Shown: one piece after another, positions 43,496 through 51,080 of the stretch | How positions within the stretch are numbered: position 1 is the first letter of the stretch | Layout: each line of letters opens with the position of its first letter | NCBI GenBank assembly: GCA_013298985.1 | Contig: JAAFJS010000008.1 | Span: forward strand, 1-57,105 | From: Cytophagales bacterium | GTDB taxonomy: Bacteria; Bacteroidota; Bacteroidia; Cytophagales; Thermoflexibacteraceae | Direction: 5' to 3' | Length of the DNA stretch: 57,105 bases | Notes under the pieces: generated by a model | Databases searched by the model: none | The model's input: only the letters and a program-made list of their open reading frames with translations | Told to the model about the DNA's origin: nothing | Made by a program: the position numbers and the translations under genes

Positions 43496-43813
43496 CTACT
43501 GCTTCCCTTTTCCTTCCTTATAAAAAATCTTACTCACCACTTTCCATTCTCCATTGATTTTCAAGAGGTTAAAAAAGTCGATAAACTTGAAAGTGTCATA
43601 CACCAATTCTACTTTCGCTTGGGCGGCAGTGCCTTGTACCGAGGCGTGAAATGCGCTGCAAAAGCGAGCCGTATCGCCTACCGTACCTCCCTCTATGTAG
43701 TTCATGAGGGTTTCTTTCACTGCTTCTTTGTCAGATTTTTGAGCAAAAGATGATTTGCCAATGCTCACAAGAACGAAGAGAAATAGGAAGAAAAAATTTA
43801 CTTTGTTTTTCAT
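43496..43813 (-). CDS. Secreted NTF2-like/lumazine-binding-type protein, internally shortened
   Basis: This 105-aa protein has a signal peptide (FFLFLFVLVSIGKSSFAQ). The start KEAVKETLMNYIEGGTVGDTARFCSAFH and the end AKVELVYDTFKFIDFFNLLKINGEWKVVSKIFYKE match the two ends of the Lumazine_bd_2/NTF2-like family. As I remember the family, the middle of the fold (some 50 residues between AFH and the VQGTAAQAKVEL strand) is absent. The junction is in frame. It is probably a non-functional remnant, or a drastically pared form. It shares the strand of the PD40 gene, 12 bases downstream of it. Confidence 0.75.
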   Translation of the reverse strand: MKNKVNFFFLFLFVLVSIGKSSFAQKSDKEAVKETLMNYIEGGTVGDTARFCSAFHASVQGTAAQAKVELVYDTFKFIDFFNLLKINGEWKVVSKIFYKEGKGKQ

Positions 43814-43825
43814 GGTTTTTGATAT

Positions 43826-44728
43826 TTATTTCACAGATTTATTTTTCAACTCCTTAATTTTTAACTGTTTAAACTTTATAAAAAATGGGCTTTCTTCTAA
43901 CTTTACACCCCCTTTTTTCAGGCGTGAAAAGTAAAAATATTTACCGTCCGCAGATACCGAAGGACAAAAATCACTGATTTCTGTATTGACGACTTCTCCC
44001 AAGTTGATAGGCTTTGACCAAACGCCATTTTCGTTGAAACTGATATATAAATCTGAATCTCCCCCTGCTTTATTATCACTAATAAAAATAAGATAATCTT
44101 CTTTTGGCGAAATATAAGGGTTTGAATTCAAGCTATTTGCATTGACGTTTTGCCCCAAATTGACTGGTGTTTGATAGAAGCCATTTTTAAATTCTGATTT
44201 ATAAATGTCTATCCTACCATAATTACCTGCACGCATAGACGCAAAGTAGAGGTTGCCGTTATTTGCTACCGAAGCATAGAAATCTGAAGAATCAGAATTG
44301 ACTGTTTCGCCCAAATGAAATGGATTGCTCCAAGTATTATCAGACTTTTTTTTCACCATCCAAATGTCAAAATCCTTATTTTGAGGGTCTTGTGGTGTAG
44401 GGCGGTTAGAATTAAAAACCAAAGTGCGACCATCGGGCGAAAATAGCGGGTCTATGTCCTTGTACTCATTTTTCTGATTTGAAAAAGAGGCTCTTACTGG
44501 TGCTGACCACTTGTTTTTCTCTTTTTTGGCATGAAAAATCGCCAAGCTGTCCCGCCCGCCCCACGACTTGACAAAAAATATTTCCTTCTCATCTGGCGAA
44601 ACTGTTAATCCAAAAATGTCCTTGCTATTCAGTATTTCTGGTGCAAAGGGCTTGACTTGCGCTTGGCTTTGAGCAAGGCAAGCGAAGAAGCCTAAAAACA
44701 AAATAAAAGACTTAATACATTGATTCAT
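43826..44728 (-). CDS. PD40/TolB-like beta-propeller protein
   Basis: This 300-aa secreted protein has a signal peptide (ILFLGFFACLAQSQAQ). Several WD40-like (PD40) blades are seen: DIFGLTVSPDEKEIFFVK, DIDPLFSPDGRTLVFNSNRP, FYASVANNGNLYFASMR, SNPYISPKEDYLIFISD and FCPSVSADGKYFYFSRLKKGG. It is mostly propeller, without the OmpA domain of some relatives. It may bind a sugar or peptide at the cell surface. It is divergent from the LytS/LytTR pair. Confidence 0.9.
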   Translation of the reverse strand: MNQCIKSFILFLGFFACLAQSQAQVKPFAPEILNSKDIFGLTVSPDEKEIFFVKSWGGRDSLAIFHAKKEKNKWSAPVRASFSNQKNEYKDIDPLFSPDGRTLVFNSNRPTPQDPQNKDFDIWMVKKKSDNTWSNPFHLGETVNSDSSDFYASVANNGNLYFASMRAGNYGRIDIYKSEFKNGFYQTPVNLGQNVNANSLNSNPYISPKEDYLIFISDNKAGGDSDLYISFNENGVWSKPINLGEVVNTEISDFCPSVSADGKYFYFSRLKKGGVKLEESPFFIKFKQLKIKELKNKSVK

Positions 44729-44879
44729 AGTATTTTAAAAGTTTAAGTTTCACACAAACTAATTTGTTTTTTTCCACATACATTCACAAGTACGAATTGG
44801 TTTGTATTGGATTTGGGAACAAAAATCGCTGGTAATTTTACCTTTAAGAATTGTTTTAGACTGTTGTTACTCAATTTTA

Positions 44880-44927
44880 GACCATTTGCCGTATAAGGAA
44901 ACTATCTAAAAAAATAGGGAAATGGTC
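44880..44927. promoter_or_regulatory. Dyad upstream of the LytS-type kinase gene
   Basis: GACCATTT and AAATGGTC face each other across 32 bases, 44 bases before the kinase start. The 242-base divergent interval also has TTTTACCTTTAAG, a weak -7-like match. It may be an autoregulatory LytTR site; this is only a suggestion. Confidence 0.35.
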
Positions 44928-44970
44928 GAGAAAATGGTGTGAAAGCAATCGCATTACTTATTTTTGGGTG

Positions 44971-46014
44971 ATGAGTGAATATAAAAAATCATATCTTACA
45001 CTGATTCAGGTAGTTGCATGGACTATTGTTTATCTGCTACTGCTATTTTATGGTATGCACAAGTGGGAACAGTGGGAAGCTGGATTTACTGCCACTACGG
45101 TTTATTCTATTTTTTACCTCATTGCTATTTACGCACAGGCAAATTGGGCAGCAAAGTCTTTCCTGAAAAAAGGTTTCTACACAAAATTTATTGCCTACTC
45201 TTTGCTTATTCTGGTGCTGACGGTGGTTTTGAGAATGTATATTGGTCATGTATTATTTTTCCTTCATTTTGCACGTAATCAATTTTTTAGTTTCTACAAC
45301 CTCAGCAACTTTTCCTTTGTATTAGTGAGCCAATTTTTGGCTTCTGCTTTTGGCGTTTTGCTTCGTATCTGCCTGAATTACATTGTTTTATTGCAAAATC
45401 AAGAAAAACTAAAAGTCCAGCAACTCCAAAGCGAACTGAACCTGTTGAAGTCCCAAGTACAGCCTCATTTTCTGTTTAATACGCTCAATAATATTTACTA
45501 TTTGGCGCATACCAAGTCCGAAAAAACCAAAGACATGATAGCCAAACTATCAGAAATGATGCGGTATTTTTTGGAAGAAGCTCCGAAGGAAAAAGTGTCG
45601 TTATCTGCTGAGATTCAGTTTATTAAAGATTATATTTGTTTGGAAAAAATACGAATGCCCTACTTGGTTCAGATAGATTTTTGTATTCATGTTCCTCACG
45701 AAAGCGTGCTTGTGCCACCGATGTTACTCATGCCTTTGGTGGAAAATGTGTTCAAACATGGCATAGACAAGGCGAAAAATCACAATGAGGCAAAATTGCA
45801 CTTGACAGTGAAGCAACAAACAACGATAGGAAAGGAGCAGACGGTTTTGCGTTTCGAGGTAGTTAATGACTTGCAAAATATGAAGTACGAAAAAAAAGGA
45901 ACAGGTTTGGCAAATCTCAGGAAGCGATTGGAACTGCTCTATGGTGAAAATTACCTCTTGGAAACGAAAGAAAAAGAAGGGAAGTTTATAGCAATTTTAG
46001 AAATAAGTATATGA
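44971..46014 (+). CDS. LytS/YehU-type sensor histidine kinase
   Basis: This 347-aa protein starts at the ATG at 44971. Four membrane helices (about 8-28, 40-60, 72-98, 115-140) are followed by a short coiled coil. The His_kinase domain has H166 in QVQPHFLFNTLNNIYYL. The ATPase part shows LVENVFKHGI (N box) and KGTGLANLRKRLELLYG (G box). It makes a classic pair with the LytTR regulator, which it overlaps by 4 bases (ATGA). Confidence 0.94.
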   Translation: MSEYKKSYLTLIQVVAWTIVYLLLLFYGMHKWEQWEAGFTATTVYSIFYLIAIYAQANWAAKSFLKKGFYTKFIAYSLLILVLTVVLRMYIGHVLFFLHFARNQFFSFYNLSNFSFVLVSQFLASAFGVLLRICLNYIVLLQNQEKLKVQQLQSELNLLKSQVQPHFLFNTLNNIYYLAHTKSEKTKDMIAKLSEMMRYFLEEAPKEKVSLSAEIQFIKDYICLEKIRMPYLVQIDFCIHVPHESVLVPPMLLMPLVENVFKHGIDKAKNHNEAKLHLTVKQQTTIGKEQTVLRFEVVNDLQNMKYEKKGTGLANLRKRLELLYGENYLLETKEKEGKFIAILEISI

Positions 46015-46742
46015 AAATCAAGTGCTTGATAGTTGATGATGAACCTTTGGCGGTGAGCCTACTGGTGGATTACATTGGGCAAGTTCCTTTCTTAGAACTC
46101 AGCCATACTTGCTACAATGCAATGGAGGCACTCACTTTTTTGCAGGGACAAACCGTAGATTTGATTTTTTTGGACATCAATATGCCGCACCTTTCGGGCA
46201 TGGAACTAAGCAATCTTTTGGGCAAAAAGCAGAAAATCATCTTTACCACTGCCTATTCCAATTATGCGGTAGAAAGCTATGAAAAAAACGCACTTGACTA
46301 CCTACTGAAACCCATTACTTTCGAACGCTTTGTGCGGTCTGTTACCAAGGCGTGGGAAATCTTGGAAAAATCCAAAGAAAATTCATTGCAAAATACTGAA
46401 TCTGCGGAAGATACTGCGAAACAAATTCCTACAACTATTTTTTTGAAAACGGGTAAGTCGGTTATCAAAGTGGAGGTGTCAAAAATAGATTACATAGAAG
46501 GACTGAAAGATTATGTTATTTTTGTAGTGGGGAGCGAAAAACATATCGTCTATAAGCGTATGAAGGACTTAGAAACGGGACTTTCGCCAGATTTTTACCG
46601 TATTCATCACTCTTACATTGTCAATATCAATCGTATCCGCAAAATAGAAGACAACCACGTTTTTATTGGGGAAAATAGAATCGCAATTAGTGAAAAATAT
46701 CGGGATAGTTTTATTGATAAGATTCAAGAGAAGTTGATATAA
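46011..46742 (+). CDS. LytTR-family response regulator
   Basis: This 243-aa regulator has a receiver with DDEP at 9-12, phospho-acceptor D55 in LIFLDINMPHLSG, and a conserved T/K pair (TTAYSNYAVESYEKNALDYLLKP). The LytTR DNA-binding domain (about 140-240) shows FLKTGKSVIKVEVSKIDYIEGLKDYV, YKRMKDLETGL and FYRIHHSYIVNINRI. It is translationally coupled to the kinase. Targets are unknown; such pairs often sense a peptide, sugar or redox signal. Confidence 0.95.
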   Translation: MKIKCLIVDDEPLAVSLLVDYIGQVPFLELSHTCYNAMEALTFLQGQTVDLIFLDINMPHLSGMELSNLLGKKQKIIFTTAYSNYAVESYEKNALDYLLKPITFERFVRSVTKAWEILEKSKENSLQNTESAEDTAKQIPTTIFLKTGKSVIKVEVSKIDYIEGLKDYVIFVVGSEKHIVYKRMKDLETGLSPDFYRIHHSYIVNINRIRKIEDNHVFIGENRIAISEKYRDSFIDKIQEKLI

Positions 46743-46872
46743 GAGTGAAAATATGCTTTACCAAGTTATTAGTATTTTAGGTAATTTTCTATCTTTGGGG
46801 GTAAATGAATCTCAAAATAAAAATAACCAATCACTCATAAACAACTTGTAAGATTATCCAACAACATCATTG

Positions 46873-47233
46873 ATGGACATAGCAATAAAGAAACTTTCAA
46901 TAGAAGATATTGATTATTTTTCTGCGCTTATACACGTTTTTGAGGTGGTTTTTGAGATAGAGAATTTCAAAATACCTAAAAATGAGTATTTGCAGTGGTT
47001 TTTGGCTAAAACAGACTTCTTTGCGCTGGTCGCAGAGCATGACCAAAAAGTGATTGGCGAGCTAACTGTTTATATTATCCACCAATATTATGCGCCAAAA
47101 CCGTCAGCATACATCTATGACTTAGGGGTTTGTGCAAGCAGAAACAGACGATATTCAAACTGTGAATTTTTATAGGACTACGCCCATCAATAGCGAATTA
47201 GAGGCAATCCATTTTACTTATTCGGTTGGCTGA
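46873..47233 (+). pseudogene. Broken GNAT acetyltransferase (AAC(3)-I-like)
   Basis: The first part (to about residue 90) reads as an N-acetyltransferase: MDIAIKKLSIEDIDYFSALIHVFEVVFE, TDFFALVAEHDQKVIGELTVY and SAYIYDLGV. The frame then changes to CASRNRRYSN and stops at 47175. From 47132 the other frame reads FVQAETDDIQTVNFYR and IHFTYSVG, the normal C-terminal end of the same family, and stops at 47233. The acetyl-CoA loop (R/Q-x-x-G-x-G/A) between the two parts is missing. An out-of-frame internal deletion is the simplest reading. Resemblance to aminoglycoside acetyltransferases is a family-level inference. Confidence 0.8.
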
Positions 47234-47255
47234 GTAAGTAGTAAAATGGGCGTAG
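47178..47255. repeat. Nested inverted repeat at the end of the GNAT remnant
   Basis: CTACGCCCAT (47178-47187) and ATGGGCGTAG (47246-47255) are exact complements. Inside, ATTTTACTTA faces TAAGTAGTAAAAT with a bulge. The outer left arm lies within the broken gene. It may be a terminator shared with the convergent gene. Confidence 0.55.
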
Positions 47256-47272
47256 AACTATTATAAAGCATT

Positions 47273-49672
47273 TTATTTTCTCACCTCCACAAAAATTTCC
47301 TTCCTGCCCAGTGTGCCGTTCTTGCTTCTACCCTCTACCACGATTCTATATTTGGTAGGGACATCAGCGCAAAAGAAAGAAAAACTTGCCTTGCCGTTTG
47401 CATCAGTTTTTACACTTGGATTCCAGTAAAGCGTAGTGCGGTAATCAGGGCGTAATTTTTCTGTTTCCGTAGGATTTTCGTAATTAGGGCTGTAAAACTC
47501 TTTGGCAGTGTAGAAGCCTTGGATTGTCTTTTTATTCAGATATTTAGAAATATCTCTGTCGGGACCTTTTTTGGAATAAACCGCTATCACACCACCATCA
47601 CCTCTTGAGCCATAAATTGAAGCCCCTGTATTTTTCAGAACTTCTATATAATCAATGTCATTTGGATTAATACCACTAAAAAAATCAGCAGTAACAATTA
47701 CTCCATCAAACAAAAATAGTGGAGAGCCTCTGCTTGCTCTTATGCGAACCACTGGTGGGTCTCCTATTTCAAGTGGAGGCTCAACCATTACCCCTGCTGC
47801 CCTGCCTTGCAGCCCCCATATTATATTTTGATAGGCTTGAGGTGTTTTTGAGAGGACTTCACCTTTTACTACTACATCAGCTTGTCCATGTAATTTCAAG
47901 ACAGTGGGTACATAACCATCTTCTTCTATCTTTTTATCTTTGATTGTTACCGCTTTGAGCATAGTTACATCATTTTCTGCTTTAAACTCTTTTTCAGCGT
48001 TTATTGCTTTCTCACTATTGACGAGAAAACTATCTTGCTTTTCATTTCCAAATGATATAGTGAATCGTTGTTGAATAACAGGATAGTTTTTTTCCATAAA
48101 CTTGAATCGCACATTCTTTTCTTTTTCCACTCGCACCAAAAAATCCGTACTGTCTTTTGCTTCCAAATCTTCTATTACAAATTCACCTTTCTCATTGATA
48201 TTGCCCATTGCCAGAAAGTTCGTTTTGGTATTGACAAAGCTAATTGCTTTATTTTTAACCATTTTCCCATACTCATCATTTGCTGTTCCTCTTACCGAAA
48301 TGCCATGCTCCATTTGATAAGAAAAGCTCGGTAACTCTTTGTTTAAGCGTTGTTTCCAAGTAAACCTACGCCAGCCTTGCGTAAGTAGCAAATTATCTAA
48401 AGCCTTATTTGATTCTGCTGTTTGCTCAAAATAATACATGGATTTTTCTATGTAGCCTTTTAGCTCGGAGGTGAGTAAGTGATAGGTCAAAATATTTTCC
48501 TTGTGTGCTTCTACACTATTGGTATCTGTAACAGCAACAGAAAAATCGCCGTTGGTTTCGTCTATGCCTAAATTGATAGTTACTTTTTCTCTTGTTTTGT
48601 ATTCCTTTTTATCTGCTTGCAAGTCCAGATTTAAGGTTTTAAAGTGATTTGTCCATACAAGCCTTTCACAATGAGGAATATTTTTCTCATCAAAAAGTGT
48701 AAAATGCACAATCCCCGAAGGAAAAATATTTTTAGCAATTTCGGTGCTTACCGCATTTCTATCGCTACTGTCTTGCACCATAAAATAAACCTTCCCATAC
48801 TGCTGGGCTATCAGTGTGAGATTTGCTTTTACACTTTTTAGTATCTTGATTTTCAATTTATCCTTGTCCGAATTGTCAATCGTCATCACAAAACCACTTT
48901 TTTGTGCTTTTGGCAATTCATAACTTTTTTCCATGCCATTCTCAAAAACGACTTTGGCTGTGTAGGTTCTATTGGGCAAAGGCGAAAGTTTGAACTTGCC
49001 CGTTCCCATCTCATTACTTTGAAAAATAGCTACTTTAATATGCTCATTATCAAATATTTCTCCTTTCGCTTTTATAGCCTTTCCATTGAGCATGGTTGCT
49101 TTGAAGGCAACTACACTTTGCAAGTTTTCTACCAAATCGCCACCTTCGGGAAAAAATTGGAAATCAAAATTGGCGTAAGTGTTCCCAACTTGGACCGTCG
49201 TATTTTTTATATCTTCGTTCGGACTTAGCAAGTCTGATTCTTGTTTCTTTTTAGGATTCAGTACAGCAATATCTTTTTCAAAAAAGTTATCAAAATTTCG
49301 CATATAGTTGGTATAGGCACGCAAGCGATAGTTTCCCGCAGACAAGGTATCAGCAAGTACAAAATCTCCATTTGTACTTCCCTCTTTGATTTTCAAAGTT
49401 AGTCGCTGGTGTAGCTGATTATCAGGCTTAATGAGTTCTACATACAGCACTTTGCTCATAGAATCAAGTTGGGCGAAATTTTCCGTTTGCATATACGCCT
49501 TGAACCAAACGGTACTCCCAAGCGCGTAGTGCGGTTTATCCAAGTGTAGATAGACTTTTTCTGTGGGAAGGCTTTGGGAGTTGAAGAAATGAATATAAAT
49601 TTTTTTAGCAGATTGGAAGGCAAACAAGCTAAAAATAGCGACTGATAATACTACTAATTGTTTGGTTTTCAT
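47273..49672 (-). CDS. Secreted MG2-like protein with TonB-plug domain
   Basis: This 799-aa protein has a signal peptide and an N-terminal MG2-like beta domain (LPTEKVYLHLDKPHYALGSTVWFKAYM, AGNYRLRAYTNYMRNF). Further beta domains follow. A plug-like module lies near 625-715 (AYQNIIWGLQGRAAGVMVEP, RGSPLFLFDGVIV, DIDYIEVLKNTGASIYGSRGDGGVIAVY). There is no 22-strand barrel after it, so it is not a receptor itself. The plan is common in Bacteroidota and may interact with TonB or other receptors. The upstream gap 49673-49882 is AT-rich, with no gene seen. Confidence 0.9.
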   Translation of the reverse strand: MKTKQLVVLSVAIFSLFAFQSAKKIYIHFFNSQSLPTEKVYLHLDKPHYALGSTVWFKAYMQTENFAQLDSMSKVLYVELIKPDNQLHQRLTLKIKEGSTNGDFVLADTLSAGNYRLRAYTNYMRNFDNFFEKDIAVLNPKKKQESDLLSPNEDIKNTTVQVGNTYANFDFQFFPEGGDLVENLQSVVAFKATMLNGKAIKAKGEIFDNEHIKVAIFQSNEMGTGKFKLSPLPNRTYTAKVVFENGMEKSYELPKAQKSGFVMTIDNSDKDKLKIKILKSVKANLTLIAQQYGKVYFMVQDSSDRNAVSTEIAKNIFPSGIVHFTLFDEKNIPHCERLVWTNHFKTLNLDLQADKKEYKTREKVTINLGIDETNGDFSVAVTDTNSVEAHKENILTYHLLTSELKGYIEKSMYYFEQTAESNKALDNLLLTQGWRRFTWKQRLNKELPSFSYQMEHGISVRGTANDEYGKMVKNKAISFVNTKTNFLAMGNINEKGEFVIEDLEAKDSTDFLVRVEKEKNVRFKFMEKNYPVIQQRFTISFGNEKQDSFLVNSEKAINAEKEFKAENDVTMLKAVTIKDKKIEEDGYVPTVLKLHGQADVVVKGEVLSKTPQAYQNIIWGLQGRAAGVMVEPPLEIGDPPVVRIRASRGSPLFLFDGVIVTADFFSGINPNDIDYIEVLKNTGASIYGSRGDGGVIAVYSKKGPDRDISKYLNKKTIQGFYTAKEFYSPNYENPTETEKLRPDYRTTLYWNPSVKTDANGKASFSFFCADVPTKYRIVVEGRSKNGTLGRKEIFVEVRK

Positions 49673-49882
49673 GGTTCTGTGCTTTTATAGGTAAAGACAA
49701 ATGATTAGCTTAAAAAGGTGTATTTTTACCTTTCTGTATTTGTGCAAAGAAATTTTTTTGTTAAGAGTATATACGGACTTGTAATAAAATTGTTTAACAA
49801 AAACTAAAAATAATTAAACATTTTATTAGATAAATGCAATTTCCCCTCCATTAGTGTTTTTCCATCCACAAAAAGAAAGAAA

Positions 49883-50518
49883 TCAATCATAAAATGGAAT
49901 AGCTGCCAAGTCGAATAGATAAATGGTTTTGTCGCTTTCTACATCTCTTGCCTTTGATAATTCGTGGACTTTTAATATTGATTTGGGCAACGAAAAAGGT
50001 TTTTTAAATAGATTTAGAGGGTGGTAGTCGCCATCATAAATATCGTGATTGCGGATAGTTTTGGGGTAAGAAGTGGTCAAAAGCCACTTTGAGCCACTGG
50101 ATTTGAAGTTATTAAGGGCTTTTTTTATATTTTGATAGGATAAATGCTGGAAACAATCTTTACAAAAAATCAAATCTACTTGGGGCAGCGCGTCTTTGGT
50201 GATGTCGATGAGCCTAAACTGCACATTGGCTGAGGAATATTGTGCTTGATTGTTCTCGATAATCGCAGGAACTATATCGCCGCCAATGTACTGACACTTT
50301 TTTTCTACGTGCCGCATCCAATTATAATCTCCACAAGGCACATCTAACATCGTTTTGATGGCATATTCTTCAATAAATGTCGCTAAAAATGTGCGAACAC
50401 TTTGGGTTGCCTGTAGCGTAGAGCCGCCACCAGAGAGGGATTCTTCGGAAAGCCACAAATTTTTATGAGAAATGACAGAAAACACAAAGGCACATCTAAC
50501 ATCGTTTTGATGGCACAT
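49883..50518 (-). CDS. SAM-dependent methyltransferase, 3' part (disrupted gene)
   Basis: The conserved part reads MLDVPCGDYNWMRHVEKKC (SAM-binding glycine/acidic loop), YIGGDIVPAIIENN, FRLIDITKDALPQVDLIFCKDCFQHLSYQNIKKAL and LLTTSYP. It is a class I methyltransferase of the type beside glycosyltransferases and secondary-metabolite genes. The N-terminus MCHQNDVRCAF is an artefact of a tandem duplication that shifts the frame. The true N-terminus lies in the next frame at 50383-50745. Removing one 152-bp period gives an intact 236-aa protein. Confidence 0.8.
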   Translation of the reverse strand: MCHQNDVRCAFVFSVISHKNLWLSEESLSGGGSTLQATQSVRTFLATFIEEYAIKTMLDVPCGDYNWMRHVEKKCQYIGGDIVPAIIENNQAQYSSANVQFRLIDITKDALPQVDLIFCKDCFQHLSYQNIKKALNNFKSSGSKWLLTTSYPKTIRNHDIYDGDYHPLNLFKKPFSLPKSILKVHELSKARDVESDKTIYLFDLAAIPFYD

Positions 50519-50637
50519 TCTTCAATAAATGTCGCTAAAAATGTGCGAATACTTTGGGTTGCCTGTAGCGTAGAGCCGCCACCAGAGAGGGATTCTTCGG
50601 AAAGCCACAAATTTTTATGAGAAATGACAGAAAACAC
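50335..50637. repeat. 151-bp tandem duplication in the methyltransferase gene
   Basis: Bases 50335-50485 and 50487-50637 are identical at 149 of 151 positions (differences at 50364/50516 and 50398/50550), with one base between. The 152-base period is not a multiple of three, so the copy puts the gene out of frame. The near identity suggests a recent event. Confidence 0.93.
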
Positions 50638-50745
50638 CGCGTCCGCATTTTTCAATGCAAATTTTTCTTTGTCGTAATAATAACTTCGTAGAAGTCGCTC
50701 CACGGGTTCTGGTAAAAACTTTTTGATAATATTTTTTAAGCTCAT
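50383..50745 (-). pseudogene. 5' part of the disrupted methyltransferase
   Basis: The start at 50745 (MSLKNIIKKFLPEPVERLLRSYYY) is followed by FSVISHKNLWLSEESLSGGGSTLQATQ and AIKTMLDVP, which belong in front of the CGDYNW loop. After DVP the frame enters the second copy of the duplication and reads LCFLSFLIK, then stops. It is the natural beginning of the 49883 gene. Confidence 0.8.
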
Positions 50746-50863
50746 ACTTGTTAGGAAAGGTCAAGGATTTCGTATAATTTTTGAGCAATATGCAAAAATA
50801 TTTATTCATTTACAAGGAGAATTTTCATGGCAAAATTTGTTTGTGATTGAAGACATTGACAAT

Positions 50864-50885
50864 AGCATAGTCGGATTACAAATCC
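50864..50885. repeat. 22-bp dispersed repeat, copy 1
   Basis: The sequence AGCATAGTCGGATTACAAAT plus two further bases (CC) occurs here and again at 53225-53246, at the 3' end of the sensor kinase gene. The two copies flank that gene in direct orientation. Confidence 0.8.
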
Positions 50886-50970
50886 TCAAAAAATTAAGGG
50901 CGAGATTACAAATCCCGCCCAACGGAATCCTCAAAAAATTAAGGACGAGATTACAAATCCCGCCCAACGG
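50881..50970. repeat. 45-bp tandem repeat
   Basis: Two 45-base units (50881-50925 and 50926-50970) differ at one base. Each contains AAATTAAGGRCGAGATTAC and CCCGCCCAACGG. Together with the 22-bp repeat they form the only structure in the 335-base gap 50746-51080. An open frame of 101 codons crosses it, but it shows no protein features. Confidence 0.85.
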
Positions 50971-51048
50971 GAACAGCATACAACGTAAGACTTTATTTTT
51001 AGTAGCGATAATTCAGCGCGGAATCTGAAATAAATTATAAAGATTTGC

Positions 51049-51056
51049 TATATTTG
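51049..51056 (+). promoter_or_regulatory. -7 box TATATTTG of the sensor kinase gene
   Basis: TATATTTG matches TAnnTTTG and lies 24 bases before the preferred GTG start at 51081. It rules out a start at 51045, which would lie inside the promoter. Confidence 0.5.
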
Positions 51057-51080
51057 AAACTATCAACAATACATTTTTCT

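Noticed and set aside
47273-49672. Full TonB-dependent receptor
   Set aside because: A plug-like segment is present, but the protein ends about 85 residues later with no room for a 22-strand barrel.
50881-50970. Possible CRISPR array
   Set aside because: There are only two directly abutting units of 45 bases with no spacers between them and no cas gene in the window. It is a simple tandem repeat.
50723-51028. 101-codon open frame crossing the 45-bp repeat
   Set aside because: It overlaps the start of the methyltransferase on the other strand and owes its length to the in-frame 45-bp units. It has no promoter or protein-like pattern outside the repeat.
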